Position numbers and translations under genes: made by a program. From assembly GCA_964384025.1 (NCBI GenBank), contig CAYLJJ010000039.1, forward strand, positions 1 to 53,394: a stretch of 53,394 nt of DNA, read 5' to 3'. This document shows, one piece after another, positions 14,009-22,058 of the stretch. Position 1 is the stretch's first letter, and each line of letters opens with the position of its first letter. Below the pieces are notes generated by a model. The model was not told where the DNA came from. It did no database searches and saw only the letters and a program-made list of their open reading frames with translations. This DNA is from CAYLJJ01 sp964384025 (GTDB lineage: Bacteria; Myxococcota_A; Bradymonadia; UBA7976; UBA1532).

Positions 14009-15945
14009 TCTGTCAGCCTCCAGCCAAAGATCAACGCTCCTGATTCTACACGCCACTCTTCAGGGCGCAGGGAGATGGGGCTGAATACCGAGGGCGCCCT
14101 TGGCTCGATCACTTTAAAGGGCCAGGGCAGAGGATCTGAAGGGGCGAGGCGTAAGCTCCCGGCGAAAAGCTCATGATCAGGAGAGAGCGCCTGAGCTTTG
14201 TCTCCCTCGCTGAGCTGAGGAGAGATGCTGCCCAGGCCCTCAATCGTGGCGCGAACCTGGATGATCAGAGACTCGGCTGCTCTCCCTCCCTGCTTCTTAT
14301 CAGCGGTCTCTTGGAGCTGCTCCTCAAGCAGTTTTTTTAGACGCCGTAGCATGGGTAGATGCCGCGCTCGCACCTCAAACTCCTGCCCTTGAAGCCTCTC
14401 GATGAGCTGACGGAGGAAGCGCATGCTGGCATAGGGGGACTCAGCCAAGGCCCCTGTGATGTTACCTGAGAAGCGCTCCTGCTCTCCCTTTGCGAGGGGG
14501 CGAAGCAGCTCGATACGCTGGTTAAGAGCGCCCCAGCCCTGTTTATGGTGAACACAGCGCTCAAAGGAGCGCTCATCAGCCCCCAAGGCCGCGTGCCAGA
14601 GCTGATCTTCCAACAGGAGCGCGTAGTCACCGCGCGGGACCACGCTGCGCAGCATAGAGAACAGCTCGTCAGTGACCCGAAACTGTGAGGCCAGAAAAGA
14701 GAGCCATCGTCGGCTCAGCCTGCGAACCTCCTCGGCGGCCCTTGAGGTTTCAGCCCAACGCAGCGCTTGAGCCATCGTGCGGATCGCCTCAGGGAGCTCT
14801 CCAGCAGAGAGAAAATCGAGGCCCCGGTGAAGCGCGATCACCGCGCGCTCTTGAAAACCTGTCTCTTGATCCAGAGAGAGGATTTGGCGTCCACGATCTC
14901 CACGCCAGATGAGCCCCCGTGAATCAGGGGCGCTCAGATACGCGATCCAGCTCTGAAGCTCTTTGCCCTGGCGAGCTTCGATCAGCCGGTCGATGATCGC
15001 CAGTTTTAGAGCCTGAACACTGGCGCTCTCCTCTGTTACCATCCGCGTCGTATGAGCAAAGAGGAGCTGCCGCCGCGCGCTTGACATCGACATCCACTCA
15101 TCGACGCTCCAACTCAAGCTCTCTCGGAGGATCCTCCCCTCCTCAGAATCGGCGGGGATGATCTTATGGAGCGGCTTCTCCGATGATTCAGCCAGCTCTT
15201 TCTTAGAAAGGCCGCTCTGGCGCCCTCTTCGCTTGAGTTGGCGTTGGGCTTGCTTTGCGCCTCTGCTCGCCAAGCGAGCGAGCCGAAGGTTGAGGTCAAA
15301 GATCCGCGCCTCGATCAGCCCCCTCCCGATGATCCGCTCAGGAAACAAGCTTTTAAGGGCCTCACGCAGCAACTCACGGAGCAGGCGCGCCGTGACCTGC
15401 TTGTCGCTCAGGCGAACCCTCCAAGGCTTAGCTGCTTGAAACAGTAGAGGGATCAGCCCAAGGCGGCTTGGAGGGTGCGCGCGGAGCTGTAAACCGAGCC
15501 CAAGGCAGCCCGATGGATGAAAACGGAGCGTGCGCAACTCATTGACCTCAAGCACATCGTGGATGGAGACAAAGCGCTGTTGACGACTGAAGCCAAAGGC
15601 CAGGAAGGGAGAGGCTCCCAAAGCGGGCGGCGGGCGGCGCATACTCCTGATCACCCAGTTATGAAGCGCGAGGGGCCAGAGGCCTACGCCAGACTCATCC
15701 TTGGGGAGCCCATCTTGACAGAGCCCCAGCTCAGCGAGGGCGGCCCAAGCGATGGAGTGGAAGTCTCCATCGTAAGCGCTGACTTGCCCCCTCTCTGCTT
15801 CAACCGCGTTACGCAGCAACCAGAGCTTAAGCGCCTCCATCGCTTGGCCTTCACGCAGCGCCATCCTGGCGTTGAAGTAGATCAGAGCTTGATCTGTAGG
15901 CGCCGGCTCTGCCTGGAGGAGCGTGAGGAGGAGCAGAGCGAACAT
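14005..15945 (-). CDS. Large exported protein of unknown function (motor operon)
   Basis: A 646-residue protein with a short signal-like start (MFALLLLTLLQAEPA). It is mostly alpha-helical, with a basic helical part near residues 210-260 and Arg- and Leu-rich repeating helices that could form a TPR- or HEAT-like scaffold. I recognise no family. Its ATG overlaps the stop of the barrel gene by one base (TGATG), and its stop overlaps the next gene's GTG. It is therefore part of the same transcript as the MotAB-like genes and probably a periplasmic component of the same complex. Confidence 0.6.
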   Translation of the reverse strand: MFALLLLTLLQAEPAPTDQALIYFNARMALREGQAMEALKLWLLRNAVEAERGQVSAYDGDFHSIAWAALAELGLCQDGLPKDESGVGLWPLALHNWVIRSMRRPPPALGASPFLAFGFSRQQRFVSIHDVLEVNELRTLRFHPSGCLGLGLQLRAHPPSRLGLIPLLFQAAKPWRVRLSDKQVTARLLRELLREALKSLFPERIIGRGLIEARIFDLNLRLARLASRGAKQAQRQLKRRGRQSGLSKKELAESSEKPLHKIIPADSEEGRILRESLSWSVDEWMSMSSARRQLLFAHTTRMVTEESASVQALKLAIIDRLIEARQGKELQSWIAYLSAPDSRGLIWRGDRGRQILSLDQETGFQERAVIALHRGLDFLSAGELPEAIRTMAQALRWAETSRAAEEVRRLSRRWLSFLASQFRVTDELFSMLRSVVPRGDYALLLEDQLWHAALGADERSFERCVHHKQGWGALNQRIELLRPLAKGEQERFSGNITGALAESPYASMRFLRQLIERLQGQEFEVRARHLPMLRRLKKLLEEQLQETADKKQGGRAAESLIIQVRATIEGLGSISPQLSEGDKAQALSPDHELFAGSLRLAPSDPLPWPFKVIEPRAPSVFSPISLRPEEWRVESGALIFGWRLTE

Positions 15946-16790
15946 CAGAACGCCAGCCCCAGGGAGAGATCCAACTCAAAGCCGTAGCCAAGCTTAGTCT
16001 TAGTCATGAAGCGCAGCATAGGGAGAGCGATAAGGAGACGGTGAGAGATAAAAAAGCCCGATTGGAAGTAGAGGTCGTTGCCAAGGCCCAAGAGCAGGCT
16101 ATAGCGGCCAGGATCGATCTCCATCGCGGGCAGACGCTCCTCCTCCAGGTTCTCCAGCTCCGCATCAGAGAAGCTCCCAGAGAGGATAGCCTTGAGGCTC
16201 TCTTCCAGGCTCAGGCCAGAGAAAGCGCCGGGGTAGAGTAGGTAGCGGAACTGAGCATATGCGTTCAGCACCAACTGCGTTGAAGGGAAGAAGCGCGGAA
16301 AAGCGGTCACGACCCCCTCAGCGATGGGATAAGCCAGGGAGAGGTCCAGCTCAAAGCGATCCGACCTGCCAGGCTGTCGGTAGGGAGTCAAGGCTAAGTG
16401 TTCGCTGCTTAAACTGCTTGAAACCCAGACGTAGGAGAGGCCCAGCTCAAACAGAAGATCTGCAGAGGGGAGACGTAGAAAAGCGCCCGCCCGCAGGCTG
16501 TCATAGTTATTTAGCTCGGCGGGTAGAGCAGCCAGCGCCCCGATCTGTAGAGGGCTGCGCCGCCAGTCAAAGCGAACCCTACGTGAGGTTCGTCCGATGG
16601 CGCGCTCGGTCAGGGTATCAAAGGAGAGGCGGAAACGAGATAGGCTTCTGTCGGGTTTGTGCTCGGGGCTCCTTGGGGCTTCCTCGATAGGGCGAGAGCT
16701 GGGGCGCCGTGCCCCTGGCGCTTCAAGCGCTGCTGCCCGGCCCTGAAGGCCAAAGATAAAGGCGAAACCCCAGAAGACTCTAAGGATCAT
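15945..16790 (-). CDS. Probable outer-membrane beta-barrel protein
   Basis: The ATG at 16790 is chosen because it begins a clean signal peptide (MILRVFWGFAFIFGLQG, then RAAA); the longer frame would overlap the upstream gene much further. The resulting 281-residue protein has a Pro- and Arg-rich linker after the signal, then alternating hydrophobic and polar strands (for example LLFELGLSYVWV, YSLLLGLGNDLYF, YGFELDLSLGLAF). It ends in phenylalanine, as expected of barrels inserted by the BAM machinery. It overlaps the lipoprotein gene upstream by 11 bp. In the operon it would give the motor complex an outer-membrane anchor. Confidence 0.6.
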   Translation of the reverse strand: MILRVFWGFAFIFGLQGRAAALEAPGARRPSSRPIEEAPRSPEHKPDRSLSRFRLSFDTLTERAIGRTSRRVRFDWRRSPLQIGALAALPAELNNYDSLRAGAFLRLPSADLLFELGLSYVWVSSSLSSEHLALTPYRQPGRSDRFELDLSLAYPIAEGVVTAFPRFFPSTQLVLNAYAQFRYLLYPGAFSGLSLEESLKAILSGSFSDAELENLEEERLPAMEIDPGRYSLLLGLGNDLYFQSGFFISHRLLIALPMLRFMTKTKLGYGFELDLSLGLAF

Positions 16791-18777
16791 CAGGAAACCC
16801 TGAATCGCCACGTTGGGGGTACTTGGGCTGATAGCAGCCAAGCTGGTAGGCGGAGCGAAAATCATGGCTGACTTGGTAGATGCCCGCCGAGTCAAAGCTT
16901 GGGTGATCACAGAAGCGCCTACACTGAGTCAGGGTCTCAGCGAGGGAGAACTCCTCAGAGAGCCAGAGCGTGCTGCCGTAGTTCTCCTCTGACTCCCTAG
17001 AGATGCCAAAAGGCAGGCTCGCTGAGAAGGCGCTCACGGCGAGGGCGCCGACCGCCTCATACTCTAAGCGCATAAGGAATGGGAAATCCCAAGTGATGCC
17101 CAACTGATAGCTCTCTTCTGCTTCCCGCTCATGCCACTCAGGGAGCATCGAAAGGGGTTGCAGCTTATCTGTTTTTGGCGAGCGAAACAGAAAACCAAAG
17201 TACTCGTCGCCTTCGCAGAAGGAGAAGGCGTCCTCAGGCTTCGCAGTGATCAGCTCACCGTTCATAAAAGTGACAACCCCCACCGGATCCAGGAAAAGAT
17301 GCTCAGCGCTGGGGGGAAGCTCAGGCACGCGGAAGGTCAGAGAGTTCATCCGTCCCGCCTGGGCTTCAGAGTATTTATCTATAAAATCAAGATATATAGA
17401 GCGGGTGGGAAAGATGGGTAGGATACCAACGCTGAAGGGGCCTAAGCTCAGGCTGGGATCATCAAGCAGGATGGCACAGGCGAGGCTGCTTGAGTTGCCC
17501 GCAGACTCCAAGAGATCCTCTGGCTCCTCTTCAGGGAGCGTCGTTGGACACCAGATCGTTGTGAGTCCCAAGCGGGCATCGGCGATACGGTGGCTAAAGC
17601 TGTCGAGGAGAAAGGCCCCCGCGACCCTCGGTGTGGAACGATCCCGCTCCGTCGCCAAGGTCTCGGAGAGCACCTCCTCAACGAGCCTGCGCAAGGCGGG
17701 CGTGTCGTGGTGTAGGGCGATGAGGAGCACCATATCATCGCCCTCAGCGCGGACCTGTTCGATCTTCTCTCGAAGGCGGGTGAGCAGCTCTTCGGCGAAG
17801 CTTCCGTTCATCCAGTTGTCGATGCAGATCGGCGAGAGCCCATCCATAAACAGGCGTTGACGTTGCATCGCCAGATGCTTCGATGAGATGCTCCGCTCGC
17901 AGACAGAGAGTAGAAACTTGACGGGGGTAGCGTCGCGTACAGGGCTCCGCATCAAGGGAAAGGCGGGTCGAACCTCGGGGTTCTTACGGGCCACCACGGT
18001 GGTGCTAAAGGAGCCCGCCGGATCATAGACTTCGCCTTGAGCGCAAACCATCTCAGCTTCAGCAGCGGCGCTGGGGAGATCCAGGGGGTTAAAGATCGCC
18101 CGCTCATCGCTCTCCAGCTTCTCCCACTCCAGCGGCGTCGATCTGAGCGAACAATCAAGGCCATAGGCGTAGGGGTTTCTTTGGGTCTTGAGCCTTCGAC
18201 TCCCAAAGACCTGGGACTCAATGCTGAAGTGACGGCGTAGGCCAAGGCGCTGAGCCTCCTCATTGCGAATGGTGGGGAAGCGATGCCGAGCCCGCCACTG
18301 GACCGCTCGATTGCGCTCATCAAAGACCCCATAGAGCAGGAGGCTGCGATGGCTGTGAGCAGCTCCTGGACCGATGATGTTGAGGAGAGTCTTCGCCTCA
18401 AGGCTGATCTCACCCTCTTTGTGGTATCGCAGCCGCAGCCCCACATCGCGAGGCTCCAGGGCCAGGTGCAGGCTGCCGCTTCCACAGCGCGATTTAAAGC
18501 CGCAATCAACAGAGAGATGGGTATGAACCTGGGGGAGATCTGCCAGCTTTGTCCAGGCTAGGCTCTCCGTGTCAGTGGTGTAGCGGATCTCCAAGAGGCT
18601 CTCATCGCCTAAGCCCTGCTCAGCGCTCATCTCATAGAAGAGAAACAGAGTCTCCTCTTCTGCGAACCAGGAGGTGTCTGCGATGGTAAAATGGGCGTTG
18701 ATCTCTGAGATCGGCACTTTGCAGCCCGCTCCTAGAAGGAGAGAGGCAGCCAGCACGAAGAGAGGAGGGTGTAACAT
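16780..18777 (-). CDS. Large lipoprotein of unknown function (motor operon)
   Basis: Start at ATG 18777, giving 665 residues beginning MLHPPLFVLAASLLLGAGC, a good lipobox with the lipidated Cys at position 19. It lies 4 bp after the stop of the FliG-like gene. The mature part is acidic, beta-rich, with scattered cysteines. A middle segment (MVLLIALHHDTPALRRLVEEV and the stretch around VAGAFLLDSFSHRI) has a Rossmann-like alternation and could be an alpha/beta domain. I cannot name a family. Co-transcription with the stator genes suggests a periplasmic or outer-membrane part of the same apparatus. Confidence 0.65.
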   Translation of the reverse strand: MLHPPLFVLAASLLLGAGCKVPISEINAHFTIADTSWFAEEETLFLFYEMSAEQGLGDESLLEIRYTTDTESLAWTKLADLPQVHTHLSVDCGFKSRCGSGSLHLALEPRDVGLRLRYHKEGEISLEAKTLLNIIGPGAAHSHRSLLLYGVFDERNRAVQWRARHRFPTIRNEEAQRLGLRRHFSIESQVFGSRRLKTQRNPYAYGLDCSLRSTPLEWEKLESDERAIFNPLDLPSAAAEAEMVCAQGEVYDPAGSFSTTVVARKNPEVRPAFPLMRSPVRDATPVKFLLSVCERSISSKHLAMQRQRLFMDGLSPICIDNWMNGSFAEELLTRLREKIEQVRAEGDDMVLLIALHHDTPALRRLVEEVLSETLATERDRSTPRVAGAFLLDSFSHRIADARLGLTTIWCPTTLPEEEPEDLLESAGNSSSLACAILLDDPSLSLGPFSVGILPIFPTRSIYLDFIDKYSEAQAGRMNSLTFRVPELPPSAEHLFLDPVGVVTFMNGELITAKPEDAFSFCEGDEYFGFLFRSPKTDKLQPLSMLPEWHEREAEESYQLGITWDFPFLMRLEYEAVGALAVSAFSASLPFGISRESEENYGSTLWLSEEFSLAETLTQCRRFCDHPSFDSAGIYQVSHDFRSAYQLGCYQPKYPQRGDSGFPDDP

Positions 18778-18781
18778 CGGC

Positions 18782-20584
18782 TCAAACCAAGAGCGTCTGA
18801 AAGGGAATCTCAGCTTCCAATAGGCGTCGCTGAAGCGCAGCAGAGAGCGCGACGCGGCCATCATTCACCAGGGCATAATGCTCCTCAGGAGAGATGGGCG
18901 TAGGGCTGGATAAGAGGATCGCGCGCAGAGAACGGGGCGCATCTTCCAGGAGATATTCTCTCGCGGCGGCGCTCTGTACACGCAGCCAAGCGGAGAGAAG
19001 CTTTACATCGATCTCCAAGAGCAGGTCCCGTCGCGTCTCCTCCTCCAATTTAAGCAGCATCTCCGCATAGAGTGTGCTCTTGATCCAGCCCGGCAAGCTG
19101 CCGTTGAGCCGCCTTAGGGTCTCTTGGATGAGCATCGCACGAGCCTCAGAACTCAGCGTTGGGAGCAGGATCGAGAGCGTCGCTGTGGCCTTAAACTCTG
19201 TCCCTCGGTCTGATACTCTGCCTTGGCGAGGAGGAGCGGGGATCGCCTCACTGGCGCGGAGCGCCGCCAGCACCGCCAACAGATACTCTGTCTCCAGCAG
19301 ATCCATACGATTTGAACGGATCAGCTGCTCAGCGATCTCAGCGCGCTGCTGTGGATCAAGGAGCTCCACCGCCTCATATTGCATCACCTCTGGTGCAAGC
19401 GCGAAGAGGAGCGCGCTATACCGTCCAGGCAGGGCGCTGAGCAGCTCAACGAGCGCGGTGACACCAAACTCATCGTGCAGGCTGCGGATAAGGTCGGTGT
19501 CTGGTTGAGAGATCAGCGAGGCGGAGAGAGCGTAGCGGTTGAGCTTCTCAAGGAAGAATTCGTCAGAGGGCAGAGAAGCGGGCTCTGCGCTCTTTAAAAA
19601 CTTCGCCAGCTCAAACTTGGCTGAGGCCAGCGCTCCTGCTTTGGGGAGGAGCTTAGGGATCTCCTCAGGGAAGAGGATCACCGCCTTGGCCAAGAGCCTA
19701 CGCTCTCCAAGGCGCAGCAGATCGGTGATCAGAGCGCGCAGTGCAGGATCTGCTTCTCCCTCCGCTAGACGTTTGCGCCAGGCGAGGAGCTGCTCTGAGA
19801 CCCTCGCGATCTTCTCCGGCTCCTCCTCTGTTGAGCTGTCCAGCTCAGAGCTGCTTTCAGGTTCTTCGACCAGCGCCATTCCCTCCTCCGAGTCTCTGAG
19901 CATCTGGCTTAGGAGCAGCTGCTCCTCAGGAGACTGTCGCCCAAGCCGCCGCCAAGCCCAGATGAGGATCAGGGCGACAAAGGTCAGCATGATCAGCGCG
20001 ATCATCCAGGCGAAGTCAGGCAGGAGGCTCAACCACAGCTCACGCAGGGCGATAGGGGTTCCCCAAGCCTGAGCTTGGGGCTCAGGGGCAGGGTCAAGGA
20101 CCTCTGGCTCTGGCTCAGGCGCTTCGGCGGGTGGAGCGGGCGACTCACGAAGAAACTCAGGGAGAGGCTTGAGGGGCTCATAGACCACCTCGACTTGGGT
20201 CCAACCTCTGGAGAGCTTCGCTTTGAGACGTGCGGCGAGGCTGCGTGCATCGCGATTGCGAACAGACCTCTCATGGGCAAAGCTGCACTCTACCTTACTG
20301 AGGTAGATCTGCTGCGGCACGCTGCCTGGGCCCGGATCCAGGCCCAGGCCAGGGAGAGAGCTGGAGGCGGGCTGATCAACGACGCTGTGGCTCAGATAGC
20401 TACAGCCCTTAGCGAAGCAGCGCTCCGGCGCGCAGTCTTGAAGCAGGGCTTGCTCAAACTGATGATCCAACACACGAAGCCCTGCAAGGACCTGCGGTGG
20501 GAGCTGTCGTTTGGGTGGCTTACTGCGTCTCGCGCCTGTCGGAAGCACCCAGAGGCCCACCAAGATAAAAGCTAAACTGCGCAT
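18782..20584 (-). CDS. Membrane protein with FliG-like cytoplasmic domains (rotor-like)
   Basis: Start at ATG 20584, overlapping the MotB-like stop by one base; 600 residues. The order is a signal or first membrane segment (1-18), a periplasmic part with four cysteines (51, 56, 61, 100), a Pro/Glu-rich linker (145-175), a membrane segment (about 190-211), an acidic linker, then a long helical cytoplasmic half. Residues 375-442 (ALVELLSALPGRYSALLFAL, then LLDPQQRAEIAEQLIRS) read like the FliG middle / MgtE-N fold. Residues 500-595 (LEIDVKLLSAWLRV, EDAPRSLRAILLSS) read like the FliG C-terminal domain that meets the stator. The layout copies a FliF-FliG fusion. The similarity is by eye and may be remote, but the adjacent MotA- and MotB-like genes support a rotor role. 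Confidence 0.5.
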   Translation of the reverse strand: MRSLAFILVGLWVLPTGARRSKPPKRQLPPQVLAGLRVLDHQFEQALLQDCAPERCFAKGCSYLSHSVVDQPASSSLPGLGLDPGPGSVPQQIYLSKVECSFAHERSVRNRDARSLAARLKAKLSRGWTQVEVVYEPLKPLPEFLRESPAPPAEAPEPEPEVLDPAPEPQAQAWGTPIALRELWLSLLPDFAWMIALIMLTFVALILIWAWRRLGRQSPEEQLLLSQMLRDSEEGMALVEEPESSSELDSSTEEEPEKIARVSEQLLAWRKRLAEGEADPALRALITDLLRLGERRLLAKAVILFPEEIPKLLPKAGALASAKFELAKFLKSAEPASLPSDEFFLEKLNRYALSASLISQPDTDLIRSLHDEFGVTALVELLSALPGRYSALLFALAPEVMQYEAVELLDPQQRAEIAEQLIRSNRMDLLETEYLLAVLAALRASEAIPAPPRQGRVSDRGTEFKATATLSILLPTLSSEARAMLIQETLRRLNGSLPGWIKSTLYAEMLLKLEEETRRDLLLEIDVKLLSAWLRVQSAAAREYLLEDAPRSLRAILLSSPTPISPEEHYALVNDGRVALSAALQRRLLEAEIPFQTLLV

Positions 20585-21210
20585 CAATAGACCCTGACGA
20601 CAACGCGGCGATGACGAGCGAGGCGTTGATCCTCGGAGAGGCCGCGCATTTGCTTTTCGGGGAGGGGCTTGGTATCCGCGTAGCCCTCCACCCGCACTCG
20701 TTTGGGTTCAACGCCGACCTGCTCAAGGCGTTGTCGCACCGCGTTGGCGCGAGCGGTTGACAGCTCCCAGTTAGATCGGTACTCAGCCCCAGGTGCGATG
20801 GGACGCTTATCTGTATGTCCCTCAACTGCGAAGTGATATCGATCTGAATAGGGCACCAGGGTCATCAGCATAGAGGCTAAAACCGCTTCCAGTTGGGGGC
20901 GAACAGCGGCCTCACCGGAGTCAAAGACCAGCCCCGAGTTAAGAGAGAGTTTCAGGCCATCATCGGTGAGATCCGTAGCCACCAGCTTCTCAAGCCCCTG
21001 CTCTCGGACCCGTTGGTCGATCTCCTCTTGGATCGCAGCGAGGCTCATCGGGCTCTCGTTGCCAGAGAGGCCCTGGCTGATCTGCTGCATCCTGCTCTTG
21101 CTGATCTCCGAAGCGGAGAGCAGCATCACAAAGAAGATCAGGAGGTTGGTGATCAGATCTGCATAAGAGAGCAGCCAGCCCTCATCGCTTGACGCTGTTC
21201 TTCGCTCCAC
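20584..21210 (-). CDS. MotB-like stator subunit with OmpA domain
   Basis: A 208-residue protein with a short cytoplasmic start and one membrane helix containing SYADLITNLLIFFV. Asp18 sits where the ion-carrying Asp of MotB does (D32 in E. coli). An OmpA-like peptidoglycan-binding domain follows at about residues 85-205 (FAVEGHTDKRP, NWELSTARANAV, VEGYADTKPL). In MotB this domain fixes the stator to the cell wall. The gene lies one base after the MotA-like stop. It is shorter than flagellar MotB (about 300) but has all the key parts, so it is probably a functional ion-conducting stator half. Confidence 0.85.
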   Translation of the reverse strand: MERRTASSDEGWLLSYADLITNLLIFFVMLLSASEISKSRMQQISQGLSGNESPMSLAAIQEEIDQRVREQGLEKLVATDLTDDGLKLSLNSGLVFDSGEAAVRPQLEAVLASMLMTLVPYSDRYHFAVEGHTDKRPIAPGAEYRSNWELSTARANAVRQRLEQVGVEPKRVRVEGYADTKPLPEKQMRGLSEDQRLARHRRVVVRVY

Positions 21211-21211
21211 C

Positions 21212-21913
21212 TCAGCCCCTCTCCGCCAACTCGATCACACATTGGCGACATCGCGAGAGCACGCCGAGGCGCTCATCCAAGAGTCCCCGTAGATAATGGC
21301 CGATGGGGCCAGCGACTCCCGCTCCAAAGGCGATGCCATAGAGCGTCGCGATCAGGGCCAGGGACATGGCGGCGCCGATATTAAGGTTATCATCTCCCAT
21401 ATTGCGAAAGAGCTGAATCATACCGGTGACGGTGCCCACCATACCAAACGAGGGGCCCAGTTTAGCCAGCAGCTCCCAGTTGGAGATCGCGGGCTGCCAT
21501 AGGCTGAGTTCTGCATGCCGCAGCTCCAAGAAGGTGGTCTCTGTCGCCTTCTCTGTTGAGCGCGCCAAGACCAGCTCAAGCATCTTGCGGATGGGTGATA
21601 AGCTGCTCCTCTCAGCCAGCTCTACCGCCTGTGCACGTTTCCCATCACGCCACAGCTCGGTGAACCTGAGACGCTGCTCCTCCAAGCGTCTCGTCTCTGG
21701 TTCGAGCGTGCCTAAGAAGGGCATCAGTTCACGGAGACAGAGCAGGGTTTTTAGGGTAGTGCGAGCGCTGGAGCTGGTGATGACCGCCGCCGCTGATCCG
21801 CAGAGCACCACCACCAGAGCATGTAGATCGAAGGCTGAGATCTGATTCATCTCACGGTCACTGAAACCATAGGAGACGACCAACACCAACAATCCAAGAC
21901 CGACAATCTGCAT
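21212..21913 (-). CDS. MotA-like stator subunit
   Basis: A 233-residue inner-membrane protein with four predicted membrane segments, at about 1-17, 31-48, 147-170 and 181-205. The third and fourth carry the MotA/PomA signature: KLGPSFGMVGTVTGMIQLF, then GAAMSLALIATLYGIAFG. Pro154 and Pro203 match the two conserved prolines of MotA (P173 and P222 in E. coli). The cytoplasmic loop (50-145) is charged and helical and could contact a FliG-like rotor. It has no long C-terminal tail of the ZorA type. First gene of the seven-gene operon, with a GC-rich hairpin upstream. Confidence 0.85.
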   Translation of the reverse strand: MQIVGLGLLVLVVSYGFSDREMNQISAFDLHALVVVLCGSAAAVITSSSARTTLKTLLCLRELMPFLGTLEPETRRLEEQRLRFTELWRDGKRAQAVELAERSSLSPIRKMLELVLARSTEKATETTFLELRHAELSLWQPAISNWELLAKLGPSFGMVGTVTGMIQLFRNMGDDNLNIGAAMSLALIATLYGIAFGAGVAGPIGHYLRGLLDERLGVLSRCRQCVIELAERG

Positions 21914-21928
21914 TCTAAACTTCTACCT

Positions 21929-21945
21929 CAGGCGCCCTCGGCGCC
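21929..21945. promoter_or_regulatory. Perfect 7-bp inverted repeat before the motor operon
   Basis: AGGCGCC and GGCGCCT separated by three bases lie 16 bp before the MotA-like ATG on the minus strand. As RNA it would form a stable GC-rich hairpin just upstream of the ribosome-binding region, and as DNA it could be an operator. A possible -35 box (TTGACG) lies further upstream but no matching -10 is seen. Confidence 0.4.
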
Positions 21946-22058
21946 TTGAACGAGAACATCAAGCGTCAACCGTGATCGTTTTTTACTAGAGTCCTCGGTG
22001 AAGGCGAATAGACATGGATTTTGTTGTTCATGTTTGCTCAACCGCGTTTCTCTCTAAC

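Noticed and set aside
20584..21913. Zorya phage-defence system (ZorA/ZorB)
   Set aside because: The MotA-like protein lacks the long ZorA tail, and no ZorC, ZorD or ZorE gene is adjacent; the other operon members are envelope proteins.
20584..21913. Flagellar stator genes motA and motB
   Set aside because: No flagellar gene is near, the MotB-like protein is short, and the genes lie in an operon with lipoprotein and barrel genes.
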